64,000 bases of DNA. Origin: Paenibacillus cellulositrophicus (lineage in GTDB: Bacteria > Bacillota > Bacilli > Paenibacillales > Paenibacillaceae). A model generated the notes under the pieces. It did not search any database, was not told the DNA's origin, and saw nothing but the letters and a program-made list of their open reading frames with translations. Both the position numbers and the translations under genes were made by a program. Shown piece by piece: positions 1 to 12,556 of the stretch. The first letter of the stretch is position 1. Each line of letters starts with the position of its first letter. The stretch lies in NCBI RefSeq assembly GCF_009363095.1, contig NZ_CP045295.1, positions 2,294,001 through 2,358,000 on the forward strand, in the 5' to 3' direction.

Positions 1-465
1 CAGGGACAGGTCGCGCTGAAAGTGATCCTTCACGAACTCCTTCACCTGGCGGATCACCTTCGATTCCTCCGATTCCACCTCCGGCTCGCCGGCATGGGGG
101 CGAATATGCGTAATCTCCTCCATCACCTCCAAAAATTCCTCGGTCACAAGCGGCTTGAGCAGATAGTTGACGACGCCCAGCTTAATGGCAGTTTTCGCGT
201 ATTCGAATTCGTCGTACCCGCTGCAGATGACGATTTTGAGGTTGTCCTGCGTTTTTTTCGCCAGCCTGCCGAGCTCGAGGCCGCTCATCAGCGGCATTTT
301 GACATCGGTAATCAGAATATCGATCGGTTGGCGGTTCAAAATGGTTTCGGCCGCGCGGCCATTCTCGGCTTCGAGCACGTGGAACGGAAACCGGTATTCC
401 GATATCAAATCTTTGATGCCCTCTCGTTGAACATGCTCATCGTCTACTACAAGAACATTAAACAT
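1..465 (-). CDS. Response regulator, YesN-like (3' end outside window)
   Basis: The visible 155 residues hold a complete CheY-like receiver: acidic pocket VDDE near residues 7-10, phospho-acceptor D54 in ITDVKMP, and the Lys of NYLLKP near 104. The run around 80 (CSGYDEFEYA) is typical of YesN proteins. After a short linker a helix starting VKEFVKDHFQRDLSL resembles the beginning of an AraC-type DNA-binding domain, so the protein is probably a compact regulator of about 260 residues without the long central region of classical YesN. The ATG at 465 has AAGGAG 13 bases upstream. An extended -10 promoter and a cre-like site lie 130-160 bases upstream. The partner kinase and target genes should lie left of the window. 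The gene is cut only by the window edge. Confidence 0.88.
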   Translation of the reverse strand, partial: MFNVLVVDDEHVQREGIKDLISEYRFPFHVLEAENGRAAETILNRQPIDILITDVKMPLMSGLELGRLAKKTQDNLKIVICSGYDEFEYAKTAIKLGVVNYLLKPLVTEEFLEVMEEITHIRPHAGEPEVESEESKVIRQVKEFVKDHFQRDLSL

Positions 466-593
466 CGTACGGACTCGTCTCCTTATGAACTAATGATATG
501 CAGGGATAGGACCTTAGGGGCAAGCGGCTGCTGCGCTTTAACGATGCAAACGGTGGAAGTGATTGATATATTAGGTATGTCTGCTTTTATTGC

Positions 594-624
594 ATTATAT
601 CATATGATGTGAAAGTGCTTTCAA
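594..624 (-). promoter_or_regulatory. Promoter of the response regulator with overlapping cre site
   Basis: On the minus strand TTGAAA (624-619) is followed after 19 bases by TATAAT (599-594). A TG one base before the -10 makes it an extended -10, which tolerates the long spacer. The 14-base near-palindrome TGAAAGTGCTTTCA (610-623) overlaps the -35 and matches the CcpA cre consensus TGWAARCGYTWNCW at 13 of 14 positions. Carbon catabolite repression of this regulator is therefore likely. The rest of the 466-781 gap shows only the 5' leader and the terminator at 662-697. Confidence 0.65.
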
Positions 625-661
625 AAATTTGTTCGCTCATAGGGTAAGGATGGACGGCGGT

Positions 662-697
662 TAAAAAAAAGAGCGCCGGCTTCATCGCCAGCGCCCG
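662..697 (-). terminator. Rho-independent terminator of the GH109-like gene
   Basis: Read on the minus strand, GGGCGCTGGC and GCCGGCGCTC pair around a short loop and are followed directly by eight T. It lies about 85 bases after the stop codon of the upstream gene. Confidence 0.85.
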
Positions 698-781
698 TAA
701 CCTGTACATTCGGGAAAGTTTCTCCGAAATGGCTGCAGGTCACTTTTTCGAGAAATTTCGCTTAAAATATCGCTTTATCGT

Positions 782-1978
782 TTAACGGCTCATCCACTTT
801 CCGTTCGTGAAATCCGGAATCGCCACCGGATGACCGCCGAGCGCAATCGACTCCTCGGACAGAGCCGAGATGCTCATCCATGCTGCCATATCGTACACGT
901 CAAGCGGCGTATCCGTGCCGTTCTTCACGCATTCGATAAATTCGGAGTAGACCAGCCAGTCCATGCCGCCGTGGCCGCCCTTCACGCCCTCGCTGATGAA
1001 TTTCTTCCAGATCGGATGCTCATACTGCTCACGGAAGGAATCGGCGTTGCCCCATTGGCTTTTCCAGTCAAAGTGGTGCTCGTCATGCTGTCCATCGATG
1101 TAAATGGAATGGTTCTCCTCCACATACATCCCCTTCGTGCCCCGGACCGTAAACCCTCTGGAGTAGTAGCGGGGAAGCGTCGTGTCGAGCGTGATCGTGA
1201 TCGTTTCGCCATGGGCGCACTTGATAACAGTAGTAACGATATCGCCCTGCATAAACTCGGTCTGGGCAAGCGCCGAATCGGCGCCTCTCTCCCGGACAAC
1301 GTATTCATGCATGCCTTTGGCCTTGGAGGACATGGAGACGAGGGATACCATCCGGTTGCCGTGGTTGATGCCTAGGATCTGAGCAATGGGTCCGAGCTCA
1401 TGCGTCGGGTAGTTTTCACAGTTGCGGTGAATATAGTTGTTCAGGCGGTAATGCCGGTTTTCGATGCCGTAGGCAATTTCTTCGCGCAGATCGTGATGGT
1501 AGCCGCCGGCGCAGTGAACGATGTCGCCGAATACGCCCTGCTTGACCATGTTCAGCACCATCAGTTCTTCGCGTCCGTAGCAGCAGTTCTCCATAATCAT
1601 GCAGGGTACGCCGGTACGCTCGTACGTCTCCACCAGCTTCCAGCATTCCTGCACTGAATAGGCGCCGCCCACTTCGCTTGCCACGTAGATCCCGGCTTCC
1701 ATGCATGCCGTAGCAATATGAATATGGTCCGCCCAGGATGCGCCGATCACAACGGCGTCCAGCCCCGGCAGGGCCACAACTTCCTGATATTTGGTCGTTA
1801 CCAGCGGTCTGGCGGTTCCTGTCTCTTGGACATATCCAGCCGCCTCCTCGCAGCGGTCTTCATACAGGTCGCAAACCGCGACAACCTCGACATCTTCCAT
1901 ATGCAGGATGATTCCTCTCAGCAGTCCCATGCCGCGTGCGCCGAGACCGATCATTCCAACACGCACCTTCTCCTTCAC
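782..1978 (-). CDS. Gfo/Idh/MocA-fold protein, GH109-like
   Basis: The 398-residue protein starts with a Rossmann nucleotide-binding motif (GMIGLGARGMG, residues 8-18) and a C-terminal substrate domain, the Gfo/Idh/MocA architecture. Several stretches match the GH109 branch as I remember it: ENCCYGREELMVLNMV, a GGYHHDLRE segment, INHGNRM, a GTKG motif, GHGGMD and the closing LDVYDMAAW...ISALSEESIA block. GH109 enzymes are NAD-dependent alpha-N-acetylgalactosaminidases, while the wider family contains sugar dehydrogenases. The gene is monocistronic here, between its own terminator and the gcvPB terminator. GTG is chosen as start because GGAGGAG lies about nine bases upstream. There is no signal peptide, so it acts in the cytoplasm. 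Fold certain; glycosidase versus oxidoreductase activity not decided by sequence alone. Confidence 0.8.
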   Translation of the reverse strand: MKEKVRVGMIGLGARGMGLLRGIILHMEDVEVVAVCDLYEDRCEEAAGYVQETGTARPLVTTKYQEVVALPGLDAVVIGASWADHIHIATACMEAGIYVASEVGGAYSVQECWKLVETYERTGVPCMIMENCCYGREELMVLNMVKQGVFGDIVHCAGGYHHDLREEIAYGIENRHYRLNNYIHRNCENYPTHELGPIAQILGINHGNRMVSLVSMSSKAKGMHEYVVRERGADSALAQTEFMQGDIVTTVIKCAHGETITITLDTTLPRYYSRGFTVRGTKGMYVEENHSIYIDGQHDEHHFDWKSQWGNADSFREQYEHPIWKKFISEGVKGGHGGMDWLVYSEFIECVKNGTDTPLDVYDMAAWMSISALSEESIALGGHPVAIPDFTNGKWMSR

Positions 1979-2160
1979 CCTCGATCACTCCTCCAAATAT
2001 TTGGTTGTTTTGGCTGTGAATAATGCAGTCCATCTTTGGCTGTTTTATGGACTATACAAGCATAGTTCTCTATAAAAAGGGTTATTCCTTCTCCAAATTT
2101 TTCGTGTTTTTTGGATAACGAGCGTAAGGGAACCTGAAGACCTGTTCCTCCCCCGGATCC

Positions 2161-2211
2161 GGCTTGGCCAGCCGCCCCATTATGTCTAAGAAGACTATAT
2201 TGGGGCCAAGT
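2161..2211. repeat. Imperfect inverted repeat between two genes
   Basis: CCCCA (2175-2179) and TGGGG (2201-2205) enclose a further TGTCT/AGAC pairing, and the outer CTTGGCC/GGCCAAG extends the stem with a five-base bulge. It lies between the gcvPB terminator and the promoter region of the GH109-like gene. Its role is unknown; no T-run follows on either strand. Confidence 0.4.
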
Positions 2212-2215
2212 CCAT

Positions 2216-2250
2216 AAAAAAAGACCAGAGCCATCGGTTCGGCTGTGGTC
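2216..2250 (-). terminator. Rho-independent terminator of the galactoside/gcvP operon
   Basis: Minus-strand GACCACAGCC (2250-2241) pairs with GGCTCTGGTC (2232-2223) with one mismatch and is followed by seven T. It closes the long operon that starts near 12.5 kb. Confidence 0.85.
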
Positions 2251-2274
2251 TTGGTCTCACAAGTTCATTTGTGG

Positions 2275-3846
2275 TTACTTCACTGCTGACGGTTCGGTCT
2301 TCTTCAGATAGGCGCGCCAAGTAATGCACCACTGCCGCGGATCGTCCAGGGACGATTCATCGTTGCGGTGAACTGTGCTGGCATGAGGAGCCGTCCGGAC
2401 CATCTCGGGATTCGTGTACGCTTCATTTGAAATATGCTCCAGCGCATGGATGTACTCGTCAAGATCTTCCTTGGAGTACGATTCGGTCGGCTCGAGCGTA
2501 AACGGCTGGGGCACGATGTACGGATGATGGGACGTCCAGTAATGCAGGCCGAAGTCGCACATCCGCCGCGTAATATCTTCGGTCGTGACGCCGGTCTCGT
2601 CGGTCAGCTGCTTCCAGCTGTAGCGGACCTGCTCCAGGCGTCGGCCCTTGATGTACGGCGCGCTTGCCCCGCGGATCTGCAGGATTTTGTGGTACAGATA
2701 GTTATTGTTCAGCACAGCGGTCTGCGCCACATCCTTCAGTCCTTCCGCACCGAGGCTGAGAATCCACGCGTAGGCGCGGAGCACCGTCTGGGCGACGCCG
2801 TGGAAGCTGCGGACCTTGCCGATGCTGCTGCCGCCCTGCTCCCGCAGGACATAGCTCCCGTCCACCGCCTGATCCACCAGCGGTCCCGGCAGAAACGGCT
2901 TCAGCGCGTCCGTCACGCCGAGCGCGCCGGTGGCCGGTCCGCCGCACATATGCGGCGCGGCAAACGTCTTGTGCAGATTGAAGAAGCACATGTCAAAGCC
3001 CGCTTCCTTCGCGCGGGTAATGCCGAGCAGGCCGTTGGCATTGGCCTGGTCATAGTAACAGACCCCGCCGGCGGCATGCACCGCGTCCGTAAACTCGCGG
3101 ATCCGGTGGTTATAAATGCCGGTGTCTTCCGGGTTCGCCACGACGAAGCCGGCGGTCCGTTCGGAGACCGCAGCTTTCAGCTTCTCCAGGTCCGGGAATC
3201 CGTCCTCGTCCGGATGAAGGGTGATGATCTTGTAGCCTTTGACGGCAGCGGTCGCCGCCTGGGACGGGTGGGAGAAAATCGTCGTGATGATCTCGTCGCG
3301 CTTCTCCCCCTCCCCGCGCGAGTCATGGTAAGCCCGCACGATGGAAGCCATGGCCAGCAGCGCCTGGGTGCCGCTGCTCGGCTGGAAGCTAAAGGCGTCC
3401 ATGCCGGAAATTTCCCGCATCGCAAGGTCCAGTCTGTGGTAGATTTCCAGCATGCCCTGTACCGAGCTCACATCCTGGAGCGGATGGAGCTCGGTCATGC
3501 GGGGGCTGCGGATCAGCATTTCGTTGATCCGCGGTATATATTTCATCGTGCAGGTACCCTGCCCGATTTCGACGTTCAAATCCGAGCCCAGCGTCTCCTG
3601 GGAGAGGCGCAGGTAATGGCGCAGCACCTTGGCCTGGCCGATCTCCGGCAGGGCAGGCGCCTGGCCGCGGCGCATGTTCGCCGGAATTGCGTCCTGCACG
3701 CCGCCGGCTTCGGCTGCAACAGCCGGCTCGGCCTGCGGCGGGATGACGCCCCGCTCTCCCGCGCGGTGCAGTTCAAAGATGACCGGCTCATCCCATTTGG
3801 CTTGGTGGAACTGGCGGACCTTCCGGTCCCTGACAATCCGTTTCAT
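2275..3846 (-). CDS. Glycine dehydrogenase-like PLP subunit 2 (GcvPB type, diverged)
   Basis: The 523-residue protein aligns by eye over its length with the PLP-carrying subunit of the split glycine cleavage P-protein: VNEM-like entry, ELHPLQ, GMDAFSFQP, YYDQAN (near 264-269) and the Schiff-base motif NLHKTF with K293. Three active-site loops depart from the family. SSGTQAL (157-163) stands where AAGAHGE or NAGAQGE is usual, SHPSQAA (192-198) where SAHGTNPA is usual, and PHMCGGPATGALG (298-310) where PHGGGGPG is usual. The ATG at 3846 overlaps the partner's TGA by four bases (ATGA), so the two are translationally coupled. No gcvT or gcvH is present. A PLP decarboxylase-type role is likely; glycine as substrate is doubtful. 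A longer reading frame to 3981 only runs back into gcvPA. Confidence 0.82.
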   Translation of the reverse strand: MKRIVRDRKVRQFHQAKWDEPVIFELHRAGERGVIPPQAEPAVAAEAGGVQDAIPANMRRGQAPALPEIGQAKVLRHYLRLSQETLGSDLNVEIGQGTCTMKYIPRINEMLIRSPRMTELHPLQDVSSVQGMLEIYHRLDLAMREISGMDAFSFQPSSGTQALLAMASIVRAYHDSRGEGEKRDEIITTIFSHPSQAATAAVKGYKIITLHPDEDGFPDLEKLKAAVSERTAGFVVANPEDTGIYNHRIREFTDAVHAAGGVCYYDQANANGLLGITRAKEAGFDMCFFNLHKTFAAPHMCGGPATGALGVTDALKPFLPGPLVDQAVDGSYVLREQGGSSIGKVRSFHGVAQTVLRAYAWILSLGAEGLKDVAQTAVLNNNYLYHKILQIRGASAPYIKGRRLEQVRYSWKQLTDETGVTTEDITRRMCDFGLHYWTSHHPYIVPQPFTLEPTESYSKEDLDEYIHALEHISNEAYTNPEMVRTAPHASTVHRNDESSLDDPRQWCITWRAYLKKTEPSAVK

Positions 3847-5282
3847 GGCGTCTGCTCCTCTCCTGATGCTCCGGCCGCTGAAGCACCTGCGCCTACGATG
3901 GCGCGGACGGCTCCGGCCAGGCGGTCCAGGTCGGCCTGGGTATGAATTTCCGTGACGCAGTACAGGGCGCACTGCCCCCAATCGGGATAGCTTGCCGACA
4001 AATCCTTGCCGCCGAAAATCCCTTCGTCAAGCAGCCGGCGGTTGATTTCGGCCACGGTGCGTCCCGTTCCGTTGAAGTCGACGACGAACTCCTTGAAGAA
4101 TGGCGTGCCCTCAAAGCGCAGCGATACGCCCGGGATGCCGGACAGCTGGAGGGCCGCATACTTCGCCTTCTGGACGATCGTTCCGCCCACTTCCTGCATG
4201 CCGTTTGGTCCCATCAGGGCCAAATAGACGCCGGCCGTAATGCCCCATAGGGCGGTCTGCGTGCCGACGGATTCTTTGCCCTTCTCCCGCAGCGCAAACG
4301 AAGTGCGCTCGTACGCAACGTCGCCGAAGCCATACTCTCCCTCCACTTCCGTCGGTACGATGCCGAACAGCCGGGACGGGTATTCCATGACGAATTTCTC
4401 TTCATCGCGGGTTGCGATAAATCCGGCCTGTCCCCCGCCGTAGTTCATATGCATGCCGAGCGGCTGCAGGTCGCCGCAGACGATGTCCGCGCCGTAGCGG
4501 GCCGGCGGCTCCAGCACGCCGAGGGAGATCGGGTCTACCCCGACGATCGACAATGCCTGAGCGGCATGGGCGAGGCGGGAAATGTCCGCTCCCTGGTCTT
4601 CGATGATGCCGAGATACCCGGGATTCTCAAAATAAACGGCGGCGGTGTCCCCGTCCAGCTTGGATTCCAGATCGGCCAGGTCCATTTTTCCGGTGGCCGG
4701 GTCGATCTCCACCATGCGGATGTCCATGACCGGCGTGCAGTAATTGCGGATGATGGCGACCTTATCCGGATCGACCGAGCGCGGAATAAGGGCCGTGCGT
4801 CGCCCGGTGATGCGGCCAGCCATGCGGATCGCCGTGGACGCCGCCTGCGCCCAGTCAAAGGTAGGGACGTTGACGACGTCCATATCCACCAGCTCGGCCA
4901 GCAGGCTCTGATACTCAAACAGCGCCTGGAAGCGGCCATGATCCTCATAGGGCTCGCCGGCATAAGCCGTCACGAATTCGGAGCGCTGGTTAATTTCGTC
5001 GCAGACCGCCGGAATAAAATGCTGCCAGCAGCCTGCCCCCAAAAAGTTCAGGTAATCCGCGCCGTGCTTGTTCTTGGCGAGTATGCCTTCGATATGCCGG
5101 CGCAGCTCGTATTCGTTCATGGCCGGCGGGAGGTCCATCTCCCGCTTCAGCTTCAGGTGATCGGGAATGGCGTCATGAAGCTGGTCCATGGACGTCAGTC
5201 CGATTTCCCGCAGCATGGCGTCCCGGACTTCCGGGACGGTATTCGGTATATAAGGATGGGCATACATTCTGTGTTCTGCCAA
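3843..5282 (-). CDS. Glycine dehydrogenase-like subunit 1 (GcvPA type, diverged)
   Basis: The 479-residue protein begins with the HPYIPNT motif of GcvPA and keeps the FLGAG...HFIP block (80-91) and the aminotransferase-like fold without the PLP lysine. In GcvPA/GcvPB systems the two subunits form the active site together. Here the region usually reading TAYTPYQPEISQG is TAYAGEPYEDHGR (106-118), and the usual SLYDGATA segment is TFDWAQAAS (141-149), so this subunit has diverged along with its partner. The TTG at 5282 is chosen because GGAGG lies nine bases upstream; the in-frame ATG at 5267 has no ribosome binding site. It follows the SDR gene after 82 bases and is coupled to gcvPB. Together they probably form a cytoplasmic heterodimeric or heterotetrameric PLP enzyme with an altered substrate. 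Confidence 0.82.
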   Translation of the reverse strand: MAEHRMYAHPYIPNTVPEVRDAMLREIGLTSMDQLHDAIPDHLKLKREMDLPPAMNEYELRRHIEGILAKNKHGADYLNFLGAGCWQHFIPAVCDEINQRSEFVTAYAGEPYEDHGRFQALFEYQSLLAELVDMDVVNVPTFDWAQAASTAIRMAGRITGRRTALIPRSVDPDKVAIIRNYCTPVMDIRMVEIDPATGKMDLADLESKLDGDTAAVYFENPGYLGIIEDQGADISRLAHAAQALSIVGVDPISLGVLEPPARYGADIVCGDLQPLGMHMNYGGGQAGFIATRDEEKFVMEYPSRLFGIVPTEVEGEYGFGDVAYERTSFALREKGKESVGTQTALWGITAGVYLALMGPNGMQEVGGTIVQKAKYAALQLSGIPGVSLRFEGTPFFKEFVVDFNGTGRTVAEINRRLLDEGIFGGKDLSASYPDWGQCALYCVTEIHTQADLDRLAGAVRAIVGAGASAAGASGEEQTP

Positions 5283-5301
5283 AGTAAACGCCTCCGTTCT
5301 G

Positions 5302-5318
5302 TACAGAATGAACTAAAG
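5302..5318 (+). repeat. Copy of a 17-bp motif also found twice near 55.4 kb
   Basis: TACAGAATGAACTAAAG lies just before the ribosome binding site of the GcvPA-type gene and closely matches TATAGAAATGAACTAAAG (55371-55388) and, inverted, TATAGAATGAGCTAAAG (55460-55444). The overlapping 12-base palindrome TTCTGTACAGAA spans 5297-5308. This may be a shared regulatory sequence or chance. Confidence 0.35.
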
Positions 5319-5364
5319 AAATGAATGAGTTGTATAGGGTTGAAAAAATCGATAAGCCTTGGGG

Positions 5365-10144
<4,780 letters not shown>

Positions 10145-10148
<4 letters not shown>

Positions 10149-11134
10149 CCTACCCTCCCTCCTTTCGCCGGCTTCGGCTTCTTCTGCGGTCCACGCTTCA
10201 TTTCGCCTTCGTAGAACACCCACGCTTCCGAAGACTTGAACACCAGGAACGTCAGCGTCAGCACGATCAGGAACATGAACCAGGCGTTGGCGGCGGAGTA
10301 GCCCATTTTGAAATATTTAAATGCGTTCTCATACATGTACATCGCGTAAAAATACGTCGCTTTCATCGGTCCCCCGCCCGTCAGGAGCAGCGCCAGCGTC
10401 AGCTGCTGGAACGCCGCTATAATCGACGTGATCAGGTTGAATAGAATCGTCGGGGTGATCATCGGAACCGTGACGCTGACAAACTGCCGAAGCTTGCCTG
10501 CGCCGTCGATGGAGGCCGATTCGTACAGATCCTTCGGGATGCCTTTGAGCCCCGCCAGAAAAATGAGCATCATCGAGCCCTGTCCCCATAAGCTGGCGAC
10601 GACCATGGCGACCAGCGACCATTTGGTGTCGTTCAGCCAATCCGGCCCCTGAATCCCGAAGATCGACAGAAAATAGTTCAGGATGCCGTAATCGCCGCTG
10701 TATACCCAGGACCAGATCATGGCCAGCGCCACACCCGAAATAACGGACGGGAGGTAGAACGCCGTGCGGAAAATCGCGCTGCCCCGAACCTTCTGGTTGA
10801 GCAGCATCGCAAGCCCGAGGGCGACAATGATGTTCAGCGGCACGAACAGCACGGCGAATTTCAGCGTCACCATCAGCGATTTCCAGAACAGCGGATCGTC
10901 GGTGAACATTTCCACGTAGTTGCCAAGCCCGATAAACGTCACTTTGCCGACGATCGGCCAGTCAAAGAACGAAATGACGAGCGAAAACAGCAGCGGTCCC
11001 AGCGTGAAAACCAGAAAGCCGAATATCCACGGAAAAATGAAGAGGTAGGGGGCAGCCCCACCCCGTCTGCGTTTCTTCAAGGCCTTGAGGGCGGCTGACT
11101 GTTCCCGTGCCGGGTGGAGGTAGGTTTGAGCCAT
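10145..11134 (-). CDS. Sugar ABC importer permease, MalF/UgpA-like
   Basis: The 329-residue protein has a basic N-terminal extension rich in Lys and Arg (residues 1-30), then six transmembrane segments. The EAA motif reads YESASIDGAGK...VTVPMITP. It is the second transmembrane subunit of the CUT1 importer with the following MalG-like protein. Its start lies 25 bases after the binding-protein gene, with AAGAAGG upstream. The substrate is probably a galactoside, as lacZ is in the same operon. Confidence 0.92.
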
Positions 11135-11159
11135 CTCAAAAACCTTCTTTCTTCAGGTA

Positions 11160-12425
11160 TTATTTCATGTAGCGCTCGCTGTCCTTTACGGCCTGGTTCA
11201 GCACATCCTGGGCATTACTGCCGTGCATGACCGATTCCACCGCGGCGGAGAGCTGCCGGTTAACCTCATTCCACTTCGGATTCAGCAGGAACGCCGGGGT
11301 GTTGTCGGAACGCTCCAGCATCGTATAGTACGGCTTGTAGAGCGGATCCTGGTCCTTTTTCAGCTCGGTCACGACGCTTTGACGCACCGGGAGGTCGGCA
11401 ACCCGCATTTTGATCGACGCATCGGATACGTAGAACTTGATGAACTCCCAGGCCAGATCCTTCTGCTTGGAATCCTTCGCGATCGACAGCGCCGATTCAG
11501 CCAGTACGCCTTTGACCGGTTTGCCCGGGAAGGCCGGCATTTCAACCGTCCCTACATCGACACCTGCCTGACGGAATGATTCCAGCGGCCAGATGCCGCT
11601 TTCCCACATGGCGATTTTGCCTGCCTTGAAAATGTCGTCGCCGCTCTGCTGCCCCTTTCCGCCGGTCAGCACGGCCGAGCCGTTCTTCACCATGTCGCCG
11701 AACATCTGGATCGCCTCTGCGGTTTCCTTGCTGTTCATGTAGCCGTCGATCGTCTTGCCGTCAGGAGAAATGAACGAGCTCCCGTTGCTCCATACGAACC
11801 CCTGCAGATCGTAAGTGTCGTTCTCCGCGCGGACGCCGAAGCCGTACTGCTTCTTGGATTTGTCCGTCAGCTTTCCGGCCATCTCCTGGAATTCGGGCCA
11901 GGTCCAGCCGTCCTTCGGATGCGGCACGCCCGCCTCGTCAAACAGTTTCTTGTTGTAATACACCACCCGCGTCGTAAAGCCCGCCGGAATGCCGTACAGG
12001 GTACCGTCGATTTTGCCGTAATTGAACAGGCCCTTGTAGAAGTCGTCAATATTTAAGTCCTTGTCTTTGTCCGCATAACTGTCCAGCGGCTCCAGCGACT
12101 GGTGGTACGTCGGAAAATCCCACATGTACATCACGTCGGGCGGATTGGCAGCGCCGAAGCCCGCGGCGAGCTTCTGATCAAAGCCGTCCGCGTATGCCTC
12201 CACCTGCACCTTCGTGCCCGGATGGCTCTCTTCGAACTTCTTGGCGATGTCCTGCTCAATTTTGAGCGCATCCCCCGTATCCCAGGTGGCAAAGCGCAGC
12301 GTCTTCTCCGATCCGGAACCGCCGCCCTGGCCGGCCGTTTCGGCCTTGCCCCCGCTGCCGCCGCAGGCCGACAGTGACATCATCAACGCCGCTGCAAGAA
12401 CGATAAGTGAAACCTGTTTTTTCAT
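11160..12425 (-). CDS. Extracellular sugar-binding lipoprotein of ABC importer
   Basis: The 421-residue protein starts with a lipoprotein signal peptide ending in the lipobox LSAC (18-21), followed by a Gly/Ser-rich linker. The remainder has the family 1 solute-binding fold (DVMYMWDFPTYHQ, GIPAGFTTRVVYYNKKLF, GKIAMWESG). It captures the sugar outside the membrane and delivers it to the two permeases encoded downstream. It is the first gene of the operon; GAGGAG precedes the ATG. A perfect 15-base inverted repeat with cre-like halves lies 36-77 bases upstream. The neighbouring YesM/YesN pair, encoded just before it on the same strand, is its likely regulator. Confidence 0.93.
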   Translation of the reverse strand: MKKQVSLIVLAAALMMSLSACGGSGGKAETAGQGGGSGSEKTLRFATWDTGDALKIEQDIAKKFEESHPGTKVQVEAYADGFDQKLAAGFGAANPPDVMYMWDFPTYHQSLEPLDSYADKDKDLNIDDFYKGLFNYGKIDGTLYGIPAGFTTRVVYYNKKLFDEAGVPHPKDGWTWPEFQEMAGKLTDKSKKQYGFGVRAENDTYDLQGFVWSNGSSFISPDGKTIDGYMNSKETAEAIQMFGDMVKNGSAVLTGGKGQQSGDDIFKAGKIAMWESGIWPLESFRQAGVDVGTVEMPAFPGKPVKGVLAESALSIAKDSKQKDLAWEFIKFYVSDASIKMRVADLPVRQSVVTELKKDQDPLYKPYYTMLERSDNTPAFLLNPKWNEVNRQLSAAVESVMHGSNAQDVLNQAVKDSERYMK

Positions 12426-12460
12426 ATTGTCAGCTCCTCTCGCGAATGAGGCATCTCATT

Positions 12461-12502
12461 TTTGAACCGCTTTCATCGTAACGCTTTTGAAAGCGGTTCA
12501 AA
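12461..12502 (-). promoter_or_regulatory. Perfect 15-bp inverted repeat before the importer operon
   Basis: TTTGAACCGCTTTCA (12461-12475) and TGAAAGCGGTTCAAA (12488-12502) are exact reverse complements with a 12-base spacer. Each arm resembles a cre half-site region (TGAAAGCG, 12 of 14 to the CcpA consensus). Position and symmetry suggest an operator for CcpA or for the adjacent YesN-like regulator. Confidence 0.55.
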
Positions 12503-12556
12503 ACGTGTGTTCATCGGCAATTTGGCGTCTTTTTGTTTGAACTTTCGTGCGGGGTG

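Noticed and set aside
2434..3945. A 503-codon frame on the plus strand opposite gcvPB
   Set aside because: It is exactly antisense to a clear protein family match, with no ribosome binding site and a composition expected from GC-rich opposite-strand reading.
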